DNA from: Porphyromonadaceae bacterium UBA7180
GTDB lineage: Bacteria > Bacteroidota > Bacteroidia > Bacteroidales > Muribaculaceae
Length of the DNA stretch: 58,750 nt
Assembly (NCBI GenBank): GCA_002491165.1
Contig: DKVK01000041.1
Location: 1 to 58,750, forward strand
Direction: 5' to 3'
Positions within the stretch are counted from its first letter, which is position 1. Every line of letters starts with the position of its first letter. The notes beneath the pieces were generated by a model that worked only from the letters and a program-made list of their open reading frames with translations, was not told the origin of the DNA and did not search any database. A program made the position numbers and the translations under genes. This document shows, piece after piece, positions 16,853 to 25,848 of the stretch.

Positions 16853-17617
16853 GTGGACGTAAAGGAATTTTTCAGGAAACGGCCGGCCGACGACGTGGCG
16901 ATGGCAGTGGACTTCGTGATGGTGTCTCTGCTGCTGCTCTTCGTGGGCATCTGGGCGTGGCGCACCTATATGACCACGGCCCCTTACGTCGACCCTGACA
17001 AGTATCCTATCCGAGGCATCGACGTCTCCGCCCACAACGGGATGATAAACTTCGAGAGCGTGGCCGACGAGGGCTACGAGTTCGTGTTCCTTAAAGCCAC
17101 GGAAGGCTCCTCGTTCCGCGACACCAACCTGCGCCTCAACTATGAGAAGGCCACCAAAGCCGGCCTCCTGGTGGGCGTCTACCACTATTTCCGCTTCGAC
17201 GACGACGGTGTGGCGCAGGCGCAGAACCTGTTGCATTCCATAGGCGACCGCGAACTCGACCTCGGGATAGCCGTCGACGTCGAGACCGAAGGGAATGCCA
17301 CGGGCGTGCCGCCCGACTCCATAAAGATACGCCTCCGCGACATGACCGATTACCTTAACCTGCGCGGCTACCGCGTGCTTTTCTACTCCAACCGCGACGG
17401 ATATTACGACCTGCTGCTCCCCGAGATGGAGGGTATGCCGCTGTGGATATGTTCCTTCCAGTCGAACCCCATAGAGGCGGAATGGACCTTCTGGCAATAT
17501 GACCACCGCGGCCGCGTGCGCGGCATTAACGGCGACGTGGACCTGAACGCCTTCAGCGGTAGCCGAGCCGACTTCCGCGGCTTCGTCCTGGACTCGCGGC
17601 GTGTGGCAGGGGAATGA
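16853..17617 (+). CDS. Membrane-anchored GH25 lysozyme
   Basis: A 254-residue glycoside hydrolase family 25 protein, cutting the beta-1,4 bond between N-acetylmuramic acid and N-acetylglucosamine. A single membrane helix at residues 20-37 anchors it. The catalytic domain begins GIDVSAHNG (D57); the catalytic pair is in AVDVETEGN (D142, E144). The stretch EFVFLKATEGSSFRD is also typical of GH25, and the end has WTFWQYDHRGRVRGINGDVDLN, which is nearly family consensus. The start is GTG with a weak purine stretch upstream. It is the last gene of the operon starting at 14728. Self cell-wall remodelling or attack on other bacteria are both possible. Confidence 0.92.
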   Translation: MDVKEFFRKRPADDVAMAVDFVMVSLLLLFVGIWAWRTYMTTAPYVDPDKYPIRGIDVSAHNGMINFESVADEGYEFVFLKATEGSSFRDTNLRLNYEKATKAGLLVGVYHYFRFDDDGVAQAQNLLHSIGDRELDLGIAVDVETEGNATGVPPDSIKIRLRDMTDYLNLRGYRVLFYSNRDGYYDLLLPEMEGMPLWICSFQSNPIEAEWTFWQYDHRGRVRGINGDVDLNAFSGSRADFRGFVLDSRRVAGE

Positions 17618-17689
17618 CGGGTGAACAGCGGAATACTTGAAAACACAGACTCCCTTTTCTTAAAAAAACGCAGTGATAAGTTAAATTTT

Positions 17690-17720
17690 TTTGCAGTTCA
17701 AAATAAAGTTTGTATATTTG
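17690..17720 (+). promoter_or_regulatory. Promoter of the pseudogene
   Basis: TTTG (17690-17693), 19-nt spacer, TATATTTG (17713-17720), about 45 nt before the ATG at 17767. The promoter is intact although the gene is not. Confidence 0.8.
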
Positions 17721-17766
17721 CAAAAAATTACTTTTACCATTAATAATTTTATTAGAGAATTAGCCT

Positions 17767-19766
17767 ATGAAACAAAGTACTTTTAATCGTCTGCTGGCGA
17801 TAGCCGCACTGTCGATGCCACTGGCGGCCGCGGCCCAAACACCCGCACCGTTCGAGAATCCCGGCGTCACGGCCAATCCCGCATAGGGGGAAGTCGCTAC
17901 CCTGCAGCGCATTTCCCTCACCTACGCGAACGAGCGCGGCGTAGTCCCAAATCCTTATCAGTATGCCATCACGGTGACCCGATACGGCGACACCGAATCG
18001 CTAATGGGAGCGACGGCCGTCACCGACTCCAAGCAGTACAACGTAATGCACATTACGCTTGACCGTACCATACGCGAGCCCGGCACATACGTCATAACCG
18101 TACCCACCGGCTTTGTCCAAAACTGGGAATACCAGGATGTGGCCGAAACCAAGTGACTATACACCGTGACGGGCAGCGGTGGCGGCGACGTTACCTTCGA
18201 GCCCTATGAAAACTCCGGTGTGGCCATCTCCCCGCGCCAGGGAGTCTATAACAAAATAGGTGAAGACTTCCGGCTCAACTTCGACTACAAATCCATCGGC
18301 GTGAACCCGGCCATGCTCATCCGTATGGTCGACGATGCCACCGGTGCGGTCTGTGGCACTTTCAGCATCGACTACACCTTCACCGACGACCGTCTCGCCG
18401 TGCTCAACCAGTTCGTGCTCCGGTCCGACCGCGAGGTCACGGCTCCGGGTTCCTACACCCTCGAATTCCCCGACGGCACTTTCTACCGCTCGTCGGACAG
18501 CGAGGACATCGGCGCTTTCAAGTTCCGCTACGTGGTAAGCGAAGACGGCTCGGCCTTCACTCCCGATCCGGCATACAGTTTCGTCTATCCTTTGCCCGAA
18601 CAGAGCGTGCGTAGCCTCGACCGCCTTACCGTTACTTTCCCGGATTATGAAAAAGCCGCTCCATCGATGAACGGTAATATTAAAGTTATGGACACCGCCG
18701 GCAATACTGTTGCCACCGGCCTCGCTATCTCCTCGAAAGAGGGAATCGGGCAAAACCAGGTGGCAGTGACATTCCAGCCCGTCATCACAGCCGAAGGGGA
18801 GTACACCGTGACGATGGACGCCGGCACCTTCAGCATCGGCGAAAGCGGAGTGGCCAGCAAGGAGATTCAGCTCCGCTATACGGTCAAAGAGAACGCCTTC
18901 GACCCCGACGATCCCGAAGGACCCTTCGACAACCGCGGCGTGAAGATTTATCCCGAACAGGGCCGATACAAGTCGCTCAATACGTTCACCCTGACCTTCG
19001 ACTGTGAGAAAACAGGCATCAACTTCGCCAAGATGGTGACTGTGTATAACGACGAAACAGGTGAAATCTTCGGCACTTGCGGCGTAGACTACGGCGCGAA
19101 CTTCGGCAAGGAAGTGACCGCCGACGTGCTTCCCTGGATGAACGTGCCTGGTACCTATACCATTGTTTTTCCGCAAGGTACATTCTACGACTTCGGTAGC
19201 GAGGCTGAACCCGAAATGCCCGTCTACAAGTTCCGCTACGTCATAGATCCCGACGGCGCCGTGGTACACCGGTGACCGAGAACGTTACGGCCGACCCAAA
19301 AACCGGTTCCACGGTCAATTCCATAGAAAGTATCCGCGTCACCTTCCCCGACTATACCCGCGTGGAACGCAGCTACATCGTGGACCAACTTAATATGGAA
19401 ATAAAAGTAGTCGATGCCTCCGGTCAGACCGTCTCCGAAGGTAGTGTGGTGTAAGACCATACCGACGTGATAACCAACAGCATGCAGATAAACTTCGACC
19501 CCGTGGTCAAGGAGAAAGGGGACTACGACGTTGTCTTTGCACGCCGCGTGTTCCTTCTTGGCGAAGAGGGGGAGAAGCGCTTCAACGAAGAGTTCAAACT
19601 CCATTACAATATACTTCAATCCTCCATTGACTCGATAACAGGCGCTGATACCGTTCCCGCCGCCGTCTACACTCTGCAAGGCGTGAAAGTGGCCAATCCC
19701 ACCACTCCCGGCATCTACATAGTAACAGGCGCCGACGGCACCACCCGTAAGGTTGTGGTACGCTAA
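17767..19766 (+). pseudogene. Broken secreted multi-domain surface protein
   Basis: The reading begins with a clear signal peptide (MKQSTFNRLLAIAALSMPLAAAAQ). In the same frame it meets TAG at 17884 and TGA at 18154. One base then appears lost near 19263, because the frame from 17767 runs into TGA at 19273 while the next frame continues the protein. A TAA follows at 19452. Between the lesions the protein is well preserved: repeated Ig-like or beta-sandwich units with motifs such as GTYTIVFPQGTFY, GSYTLEFPDGTFY and RLTVTFPDYEKA versus SIRVTFPDYTRV. The end (VYTLQGVKVANPTTPGIYIV) is a T9SS-like C-terminal tail. Intact, it would be about 665 residues. Promoter and terminator are retained. Confidence 0.88.
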
Positions 19767-19796
19767 CCGCGCCTGCACCGTCTGAATCAATAAATC

Positions 19797-19855
19797 AGCG
19801 TCCGCGAATACGGAGAGGAAAACATCCCTTCCGCTTCGCGGACGCTATTGTTTTT
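19797..19855 (+). terminator. Strong terminator after the pseudogene
   Basis: AGCGTCCGCGAA (19797-19808) pairs perfectly with TTCGCGGACGCT (19835-19846), a 12-bp stem followed by ATTGTTTTTC. Confidence 0.85.
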
Positions 19856-19930
19856 CAGGAAACTATGCTAATGATTTCATGTATTTAACACAAATTAACC
19901 GTTCGGGGGGGTAATTGCGTTTTTTTGAGC

Positions 19931-19938
19931 TATATTTG
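19931..19938 (+). promoter_or_regulatory. -7 box of the fimbrillin-like lipoprotein gene
   Basis: TATATTTG, followed by a leader of about 80 nt. No TTTG is found at 19-21 nt upstream, so the -33 element is weak. The leader has no recognised element. Confidence 0.55.
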
Positions 19939-20023
19939 CAGAATATTTCAAGATAGCGGGTTATTACAATTAATACTCGTAAAATTAGGAAGATATTCCA
20001 ATTATAAACAAAAATCCACAATC

Positions 20024-22255
20024 ATGAAAAGAACGAAAAGTTTATTCCTGATGTCGACGGCTTCCTTAGGCGGTATGCTTGCCATGACATCATGTGCAAG
20101 CGAGGAGATGGGACCCGTGGTGAGCGACGGCAACGTCACCTTCACGGTCAATCTCCCCGAACTCGGCACCCGTTACGGCGAAGGCGTGACGGCTAACAAG
20201 CTCTATGTGGCGGTCTATTCTGCCGACGGAACCGAGCTCCTCATGTCAAACTTCCCCAATGACCAGAAGAATGCTTCGTCTATAACGGTGGGCAATAACG
20301 GCGGTTTCGCCGGTAAGGCCACCACGGTGACCATCCCCCTGGTGAAGAATTCTTCCTACAAAATCGCCTTCTGGGCACAGGCCGACGGTGCGCCCTACAC
20401 CTATTCAACCTCCGACAAGACCATAAAAGTGTCGTATAGCGGTGCCGAGGCCAACGATGAAACACGCGATGCCTTCTTCTCATACGAGAGCGTTACCGCC
20501 GACGGAAGCGTTCACCCCGTGACGCTTTTCCGTCCCTTCTCGCAGATCAACATCGGCACCAATGACCTCGACGCAGCTCAGAAAGCAGGCATGACGGTGA
20601 CCAAAGCAGGCATGACTATCAGCGGCGTAGCCGATACTTTCGACCTCGTAAGCGGCAATGCTTCCCTCTCCGAAGGTGCTTCCGGCAATGTCACTTTCAC
20701 AGCTACAACCCTCCCCGCTACTCCCAATACATTCCCCGTCGATAATTACGATTATCTGGCGATGAGCTATGTACTGGTTCCCTCTACCACAGACACTCCC
20801 AAAGCCACTCTCAACGTGGGACTGCTGGTCAACGACGGCGTAACGGCATTTGCAACCTACGACAACGTTCCCGCCCAGCGCAACTATCGCACCAACATCT
20901 ACGGATCGCTGCTCACCAACAAGGAGGTATTCCAGGTTACCATCAACCCGATTTTCGAGATTCCCGCTTACGGCGAAATCCCGGCAGAGGTAAACGGAGT
21001 AATCACCCTTGACACACCGGAGCATCTTGCCTCATTCGCCATGATGGTGAACAACGGCCTCAACGACTTCAGCGGCAAGACCGTGAAACTCGGCGCCGGC
21101 ATCGACCTCAAGAATGCAGCGTGGACCCCGGTAGGCACTGCCGAACATCCCTTCGCCGGAACATTCGACGGCAACGGCCAGACTATCTCCAACCTCAGCG
21201 TCACCGGCAAAGACTATGCCGGCCTCTTCGGTGCCCTGAGCGGCACCGTCAAGAACCTCACCGTCTCCAACAGCAACATCAGTTCGCCGAAATATGCCGG
21301 TGTCATAGCAGCCTACATACCCGCTGGAAGCAATGCCGCAATCACCGACTGCACAATCGAAGGGGGTACGGCCACGACCACCGGTGCCGACAACGGCGCG
21401 GTAGGCGGCGTTGTCGGTAAAGCCGACGCGACGGCCAATACAATCAAGAACGTTCAGCTCAAAAATATGACCGTGGCCGGTGTGAAGAACGTCGGCGGCA
21501 CGGTGGGCGTGCAGAACGGAACCACAGCCACCATCAGCGGCAACAAGCTTGAAAACGTGAACCTGCTCCAGGATTTCGACGGTTATACCGGAGCAGTAAA
21601 ACCCGGCGAGTTCATCTCCCCCTATAACGGCGGTGACATTACCACATATAAAGGCACCGCCACTGTTGACAACACTTCCTCCTATACTTTCAGAAACTGG
21701 AAAGTTGCGGGCGGAGTAGTGGATATACATAGCGCCATCGAACGCCCGATGAACATCGTAATCGAGAAATTCGAGTGCCAGTCCGTCAAGTGGGTTACAG
21801 CCGCAGAACAGCATCTCACAGTAACCGACTGTGTTTTCGAGGGAACAACTGTAAAAGACGGCATGAAAGATAACCTGGAAGGTGTGATGAAAGGCTCTCC
21901 TGCATCTTCTCTTACAGTAAAGAACTGTAACTTCAAGAGTGCCGGCAGACAGAATATTATTGTCTTCACTGATGGCTCCTCACCAGTGGCTAACATTAAT
22001 ATAACAGGATGTCAGTTTAGCAACTGGGGCTATTTAGGCGCACATGGAGATCCGGCAGATGGCCTTCTGATAGCAATCAAAGTCGCTGACATTACCGGTA
22101 TTTGCTATTCTGCAGAAGATCGTGCTAATTTCTCTACGGCATTGTTTAACAACAATACTTTCACAGCTCCTACAGAAGCGGGCGGTAAGCCAGTATATAA
22201 ACTGATACTCACAGCTCCTGCTGCTGCAACAGATAGAGTGTCACTCTATGAATAA
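20024..22255 (+). CDS. Fimbrillin-like lipoprotein with GLUG-type beta-helix repeats
   Basis: A 743-residue lipoprotein. The signal peptide ends in a lipobox, AMTSC (cysteine about residue 24), followed by acidic residues (ASEEMG), as in Bacteroidota surface lipoproteins. Residues 30-320 look like the fimbrillin/Mfa-related domain (DUF6562 type): VTFTVNLPELGTRYG, IPLVKNSSYKIAFWAQ, and a long beta-rich part with LFRPFSQINIGTNDL. From about 330 the protein turns into GLUG-like repeats (WTPVGTAEHPFAGTFDGNGQTI, YAGLFGALSG, VGGVVGKA) and then a right-handed beta-helix style end. The ATG at 20024 is chosen over an in-frame ATG 99 bases upstream because the lipobox requires it. Adhesion or a pilus-like role is plausible, not shown. 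Confidence 0.85.
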   Translation: MKRTKSLFLMSTASLGGMLAMTSCASEEMGPVVSDGNVTFTVNLPELGTRYGEGVTANKLYVAVYSADGTELLMSNFPNDQKNASSITVGNNGGFAGKATTVTIPLVKNSSYKIAFWAQADGAPYTYSTSDKTIKVSYSGAEANDETRDAFFSYESVTADGSVHPVTLFRPFSQINIGTNDLDAAQKAGMTVTKAGMTISGVADTFDLVSGNASLSEGASGNVTFTATTLPATPNTFPVDNYDYLAMSYVLVPSTTDTPKATLNVGLLVNDGVTAFATYDNVPAQRNYRTNIYGSLLTNKEVFQVTINPIFEIPAYGEIPAEVNGVITLDTPEHLASFAMMVNNGLNDFSGKTVKLGAGIDLKNAAWTPVGTAEHPFAGTFDGNGQTISNLSVTGKDYAGLFGALSGTVKNLTVSNSNISSPKYAGVIAAYIPAGSNAAITDCTIEGGTATTTGADNGAVGGVVGKADATANTIKNVQLKNMTVAGVKNVGGTVGVQNGTTATISGNKLENVNLLQDFDGYTGAVKPGEFISPYNGGDITTYKGTATVDNTSSYTFRNWKVAGGVVDIHSAIERPMNIVIEKFECQSVKWVTAAEQHLTVTDCVFEGTTVKDGMKDNLEGVMKGSPASSLTVKNCNFKSAGRQNIIVFTDGSSPVANINITGCQFSNWGYLGAHGDPADGLLIAIKVADITGICYSAEDRANFSTALFNNNTFTAPTEAGGKPVYKLILTAPAAATDRVSLYE

Positions 22256-22277
22256 ATAAATTGAATATTTAATAATC

Positions 22278-22312
22278 GAGGCTGCTCCTTTTGGGGTAGC
22301 CTCTTTTGTTTT
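22278..22312 (+). terminator. Terminator of the fimbrillin-like gene
   Basis: GAGGCTGCTCC and GGGTAGCCTC form a stem (22278-22303) followed by TTTTGTTTTT. Confidence 0.85.
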
Positions 22313-22332
22313 TAGGAAAAGCGAGTGCTGTT

Positions 22333-22929
22333 TCAGGGAATATCGAGGAGGCGGTGGGTCTGCAGCGAGAGGCGCCATAGGGGATTGGCAAGGACGCGGC
22401 GGACGGTGGCGGCGGTGTTGGCGCGCGATTGCGCTTCGTCGGCTACATGGCATGGCTGCAGGTAGAGGTAAGTGTCGGCGTGACGTGCCGGCAGTGCGAG
22501 GTAAGGCGCGAGGTCCTGGCCCGTGTCTACCACTTTTATCTCGTCGGCGTGTTCGAGCACTATCGGGAGGTCGCGGTCGGCGATTCCGGTCTTGGGTGAG
22601 AGCGTCACCCAGTCGATGCCGGGCGGCAGCGGGTGCGTGCCGTTGGTCTCGATGGCGATGGTGGCGCCGGTGGCCTCTTTCAGTTTCTTAAGGAACGGAG
22701 CGTCGAGCTGCAGCGACGGTTCCCCGCCGGTAAGGACCACCAGCAGCACGTCGTGGCGGCGCACTTCGGCTATGATTTCCTCGTCGCTCATTTCGCGGCC
22801 GACGGCGTGGTCGGTGTCGCAGAAGGGGCAGTGCAGGTTGCAGCCGGAGAAGCGCACGAACACCGCCGGAGTGCCCGTGTGGCGCCCTTCCCCTTGCAGG
22901 GAATGGAAAATCTCGTTGATGCGTTTCAT
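22333..22929 (-). CDS. queE: 7-carboxy-7-deazaguanine synthase QueE
   Basis: Radical SAM enzyme that contracts 6-carboxytetrahydropterin to 7-carboxy-7-deazaguanine in queuosine precursor synthesis. With the ATG at 22929 the protein has 198 residues. The [4Fe-4S] cysteines are C30, C34 and C37 (GCNLHCPFCDTD), the usual CxxxCxxC; the substrate-binding start is NEIFHSLQGEG and the SAM-binding LTGGEPSLQ. An in-frame GTG at 22947 overlaps the queD stop (GTGA) and would add six residues; translational coupling from it cannot be excluded. It is the last gene of the queF-queC-queD-queE operon. Confidence 0.93.
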   Translation of the reverse strand: MKRINEIFHSLQGEGRHTGTPAVFVRFSGCNLHCPFCDTDHAVGREMSDEEIIAEVRRHDVLLVVLTGGEPSLQLDAPFLKKLKEATGATIAIETNGTHPLPPGIDWVTLSPKTGIADRDLPIVLEHADEIKVVDTGQDLAPYLALPARHADTYLYLQPCHVADEAQSRANTAATVRRVLANPLWRLSLQTHRLLDIP

Positions 22930-22943
22930 GGGCAGTCCGGAGG

Positions 22944-23276
22944 TCACTCTTTTTCGTAAGCGGCCACATTGCCCTCGCTCTCCTGCACGGTGACGCGGAA
23001 GCAGTGCTCCACGCGGTCACAGATCCAGCGGGCTATGTTCTCGGCCGTCGGGTTGCAGTCCAGCACGTCATTGATTACGGCATGGTCGAGCAGCGACATC
23101 ACGCTCTCCTTGACGTGGGTGAAGTCCACAACCATGCCGTCGGCGTTGAGCTTGCGTGAGCGGCATTCCACGGTGATTACCCAGTTGTGGCCGTGCAGCC
23201 GTTCGCACTTGCTGGGGTAGGAGAGGGAGAGGCGGTGGGCCGCGCTTATCTCGAATGTTTTCTTAATGTAATACAT
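22944..23276 (-). CDS. queD: 6-carboxytetrahydropterin synthase QueD
   Basis: Makes 6-carboxytetrahydropterin from dihydroneopterin triphosphate, the second step after GTP cyclohydrolase I. With the ATG at 23276 it has 110 residues. Zinc ligands are H14 (SAAHRL) and H28 and H30 (LHGHNW); the catalytic cysteine is C24 (SKCERLHGH). The end EHCFRVTVQESEGNVAAYE is typical of the family. Two nucleotides or so from queE and 5 nt after queC. It lacks a folE neighbour in the window. Confidence 0.94.
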   Translation of the reverse strand: MYYIKKTFEISAAHRLSLSYPSKCERLHGHNWVITVECRSRKLNADGMVVDFTHVKESVMSLLDHAVINDVLDCNPTAENIARWICDRVEHCFRVTVQESEGNVAAYEKE

Positions 23277-23281
23277 GGCGG

Positions 23282-23941
23282 TCAATCTTCATAAATGGTG
23301 GGGTCCGGGATTGAGGCGAGGCGGAAAGCTTCACGGCGTTCGGTGCATGTGCCGCACCGGCCGCAGTGGCGTTCCCCTCCCTTGTAGCAGGAATAAGTGT
23401 CGGCGTAATCCACTCCGAGCCGGGCACCGATGCGCGCTATCTCCGCCTTGCTGATGTCGGTGAAGGGGGCGAGGATGGAGACGCCGTCGTAGGTCCCCTC
23501 CTCCATGGCACGGCCCATGGCCTCGACGAAGCCGGGACGGCAGTCGGGATAGATGGCATGGTCGCCGCCATGGTTGGCGATGAGCACGTGCCGAAGGCCG
23601 CGCGATTCGGCCAGGCCGCACGCCACCGACAGCATTATGCCGTTGCGGAACGGGACGACGGTGGAGCGCATGTTCTCGTCGTCATAGTTGCCTTCCGGAA
23701 TGTCGTCGGCGCCCGAGAGCAGCGACGATTTGAAATACTGCCCCATGAAGGCGAGCGGTATCACTATATGTTCGATGCCGAGCAGCGCCGTCTGGCGGCG
23801 GGCACACTCTATCTCGCGGGCGTTGTGGTTCGAGCCGTAGTCGAAGGTCACGGCAAGCGCGATGCGTTCTTTCTCGCTGTGTAGCAGCGTCACGGAATCC
23901 ATGCCGCCGGAGAGTACGATAATGGAGTCTTTCTTTATCAT
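23282..23941 (-). CDS. queC: 7-cyano-7-deazaguanine synthase QueC
   Basis: ATP-dependent enzyme converting 7-carboxy-7-deazaguanine to preQ0. With the ATG at 23941 it has 219 residues, the usual length; the long upstream frame lies inside queF and is not used. The PP-loop is VLSGGMDSVT (about residues 9-18). The four zinc cysteines are in SCYKGGERHCGRCGTCTERR near the C-terminus. The ATGA overlap with queF shows translational coupling. Confidence 0.96.
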   Translation of the reverse strand: MIKKDSIIVLSGGMDSVTLLHSEKERIALAVTFDYGSNHNAREIECARRQTALLGIEHIVIPLAFMGQYFKSSLLSGADDIPEGNYDDENMRSTVVPFRNGIMLSVACGLAESRGLRHVLIANHGGDHAIYPDCRPGFVEAMGRAMEEGTYDGVSILAPFTDISKAEIARIGARLGVDYADTYSCYKGGERHCGRCGTCTERREAFRLASIPDPTIYED

Positions 23942-24432
23942 GCCTTTCCTGGAATTGAGTTGAAATCGAAAGCCTGGAGCAGACGTGTGCGCACCAGTTC
24001 CTGATGCTCGTCGTCGCCACGGTTGGCGAATGGATGGATGGAGATTCCGCCGCGCGGCATGAAGACGCCGCGCACTTCCAGATAGCGCGGGTCCATGAGT
24101 TCCCACAGGTCGTTGAGGATTATGTTCACGCAGTCCTCGTGGAAATCGCCGTGGTTGCGGAAGGAGAAGAGGTAGAGTTTCAGGCTCTTGCTCTCCACCA
24201 TACGCACGCGCGGGATGTAGGAGATGTAGATGCGGCCGAAGTCAGGCTGTCCCGTTTTGGGGCAGAGGGTGGTGAACTCCGGGCACTCGAAGGTGACGGC
24301 ATATTCGCGCCCCGGGTGCATGTTGTCGAAAGTTTCAAGGATACCGGGATTATAGTCAGAGGGATACGCCGTACCCTGGCAGCCCAGGAGCGTGACGCCC
24401 TGAAGATGTTTTTCGTCTCTCATATCAGTCAT
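23938..24432 (-). CDS. queF: NADPH-dependent preQ0 reductase QueF (type I)
   Basis: Reduces the nitrile of preQ0 to the amine preQ1. The 164-residue length is that of the short unimodular QueF. The nucleophilic cysteine is C57 in FTTLCPKTGQPD, with the catalytic Asp (D63) six residues later, and the NADPH motif is ESKSLKLYLFSFRN. It is the first gene of the operon. Having both queF and queCDE means the genome makes preQ1 for queuosine; Tgt and QueA/QueG are not in this window. A second ATG nine bases downstream is an alternative start. Confidence 0.95.
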   Translation of the reverse strand: MTDMRDEKHLQGVTLLGCQGTAYPSDYNPGILETFDNMHPGREYAVTFECPEFTTLCPKTGQPDFGRIYISYIPRVRMVESKSLKLYLFSFRNHGDFHEDCVNIILNDLWELMDPRYLEVRGVFMPRGGISIHPFANRGDDEHQELVRTRLLQAFDFNSIPGKA

Positions 24433-24437
24433 GTTGG

Positions 24438-24502
24438 GCGGGAGCTGCCACCATCCCGCGTTTTGAAATGCAAAGTTACATTATTTTTCCCGATTTCCCA
24501 AA
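24438..24502 (-). promoter_or_regulatory. Promoter and leader hairpin of the que operon
   Basis: Minus strand TTTG (24499-24502), 20-nt spacer, TAACTTTG (24471-24478). The 30-nt leader holds a 6-bp hairpin (GCGGGA/TCCCGC, 24438-24459) that ends 5 nt before the ATG and should influence initiation. It does not match the preQ1-I consensus I know (no A-rich tail and no matching loop). Confidence 0.7.
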
Positions 24503-24504
24503 TC

Positions 24505-25749
24505 TTACTTGTCGAGGTCGGGGGCGATGCGGCGGGAGAGCAGGGAGAAGAAGAGGGTGATGGCGCCGAGGATGACGAAGGTGATGGCCGTGGAGTGCAT
24601 GATGTCGCCGATGCCGACCAGCGGCGATACTATGGCGCCTACTATGTAGCCCGAGATTCCGAGCACCGCCGATGCCTCGCCGGCACGCTGCCTACCCTCG
24701 TTCATGGCCAGTGTGTTGGTCACCGAAAATATCATTCCCAACGAGAAGACAATCAGCACGGCGCAAATCTCGAACACCCAGATGCTGTGGACAAACCACA
24801 GCGCCACGGCCTGCGCGGCGGAGGCTATCATCAGCAGCGTGGCGCCCATCACCGCTGCCTTTTTGAGAGGATTGAACTTCAGTGCCAGCATGGAGCCGGC
24901 CGCCACGAAGACGGCGTTGGCGCCGATGACCAGGCCGAAGACCGTCTCCGACAGTCCGTAATGCTTTTGCAGGATGAACGGCGAGGAGGAGATGTAGGCG
25001 AAAAGCATACCGAGGGCAACACCTTTGAAGGCGGTGTGAGTCATGAAAGCGCGGTTTTTAAGCAGCCCGAGATAGCCGCTCCATCCCTTGGCGACTGTGC
25101 CGTGGAAACGTCGCGCGGGGGCGAGCGACTCCTTCAGCATGGGGGAAAGGGCTATGACGATGACAGCGAAGATGGTGAGCACCACGAATGCGCCGCGCCA
25201 TCCCCACGTGTCGGTGATGATACCGCCGAGTATAGGCGCGCCCGCCGGCGCTATGCCGTTGATGGCGCCGATGATGGCCATTACCTTGGCCAACGGGCGT
25301 CCGGAATATACGTCGGCCGGGATGGTGCGCGCCAGGAAGTAGCCTCCGGATGCGCCGAGTCCCTGGATTACGCGGCAACCGAGGAAGAAGTGGATGGTGG
25401 GAGAGAAGATGCTCACCACCGCGCCGACTATGAAGACCGAAATGGAGCCGATGAGGACGGGCTTGCGCCCGAGGCGGTCGCTCAGCGGCCCTAATACCAG
25501 TTGTCCCACGCCGAGCCCTATCATCCCCATCGTCAGTCCGAGCTGCACGGTAGGCACCGTGGTGTGGAAAAAGCCGACCATCTCCGGGAGGGCGGGAAGG
25601 TAGAGGTCGTTGACGAAAGAGCCGAGGGCGCTGAGGATGACCATATAGGCCACGAAGAAAGCATAATATTTCCCGGAAGCGAGGGCACGCTGAGCCTTCG
25701 ACATGACCGGATATTGTTGAGGTTTATTTTCAGTAGATGTGTTATCCAT
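24505..25749 (-). CDS. MFS multidrug transporter, Bcr/CflA type
   Basis: A 414-residue inner-membrane proton antiporter with 12 predicted helices. The motif A loop between helices 2 and 3 is GPLSDRLGRKPVL (about residues 87-99), and the antiporter motif C region is GPAG-like (INGIAPAGAPILGG, about 162-175). FVNDLYLPALPEM in helix 1 is the Bcr/CflA signature. The first 20 residues are polar. It is transcribed away from the helicase gene and ends just before the que promoter. Substrate not predictable; drug or amino-acid efflux is usual for the family. Confidence 0.9.
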   Translation of the reverse strand: MDNTSTENKPQQYPVMSKAQRALASGKYYAFFVAYMVILSALGSFVNDLYLPALPEMVGFFHTTVPTVQLGLTMGMIGLGVGQLVLGPLSDRLGRKPVLIGSISVFIVGAVVSIFSPTIHFFLGCRVIQGLGASGGYFLARTIPADVYSGRPLAKVMAIIGAINGIAPAGAPILGGIITDTWGWRGAFVVLTIFAVIVIALSPMLKESLAPARRFHGTVAKGWSGYLGLLKNRAFMTHTAFKGVALGMLFAYISSSPFILQKHYGLSETVFGLVIGANAVFVAAGSMLALKFNPLKKAAVMGATLLMIASAAQAVALWFVHSIWVFEICAVLIVFSLGMIFSVTNTLAMNEGRQRAGEASAVLGISGYIVGAIVSPLVGIGDIMHSTAITFVILGAITLFFSLLSRRIAPDLDK

Positions 25750-25813
25750 AGTAAATCAAGGGTCGTTTAAGGTTAAAACGCCGCGGGCGAGCTATTGGTT
25801 TTTATATCATGGA

Positions 25814-25845
25814 TTTGGCCAAATCACAGAAAGTTTGTAAATTTG
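25814..25845 (+). promoter_or_regulatory. Promoter of the helicase gene, leaderless layout
   Basis: TTTG (25814-25817), 20-nt spacer, TAAATTTG (25838-25845). Only 3 nt separate the -7 box from the ATG at 25849, so transcription should begin at or almost at the start codon. Confidence 0.8.
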
Positions 25846-25848
25846 CGT

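Noticed and set aside
17767..19766. Stop-codon recoding or an alternative genetic code
   Set aside because: TAG, TGA and TAA all occur in the same gene together with a frameshift, while every neighbouring gene is normal. Gene decay explains it better.
24438..24459. preQ1 riboswitch upstream of queF
   Set aside because: The leader is only about 30 nt and the hairpin lacks the loop and A-rich tail of preQ1-I.
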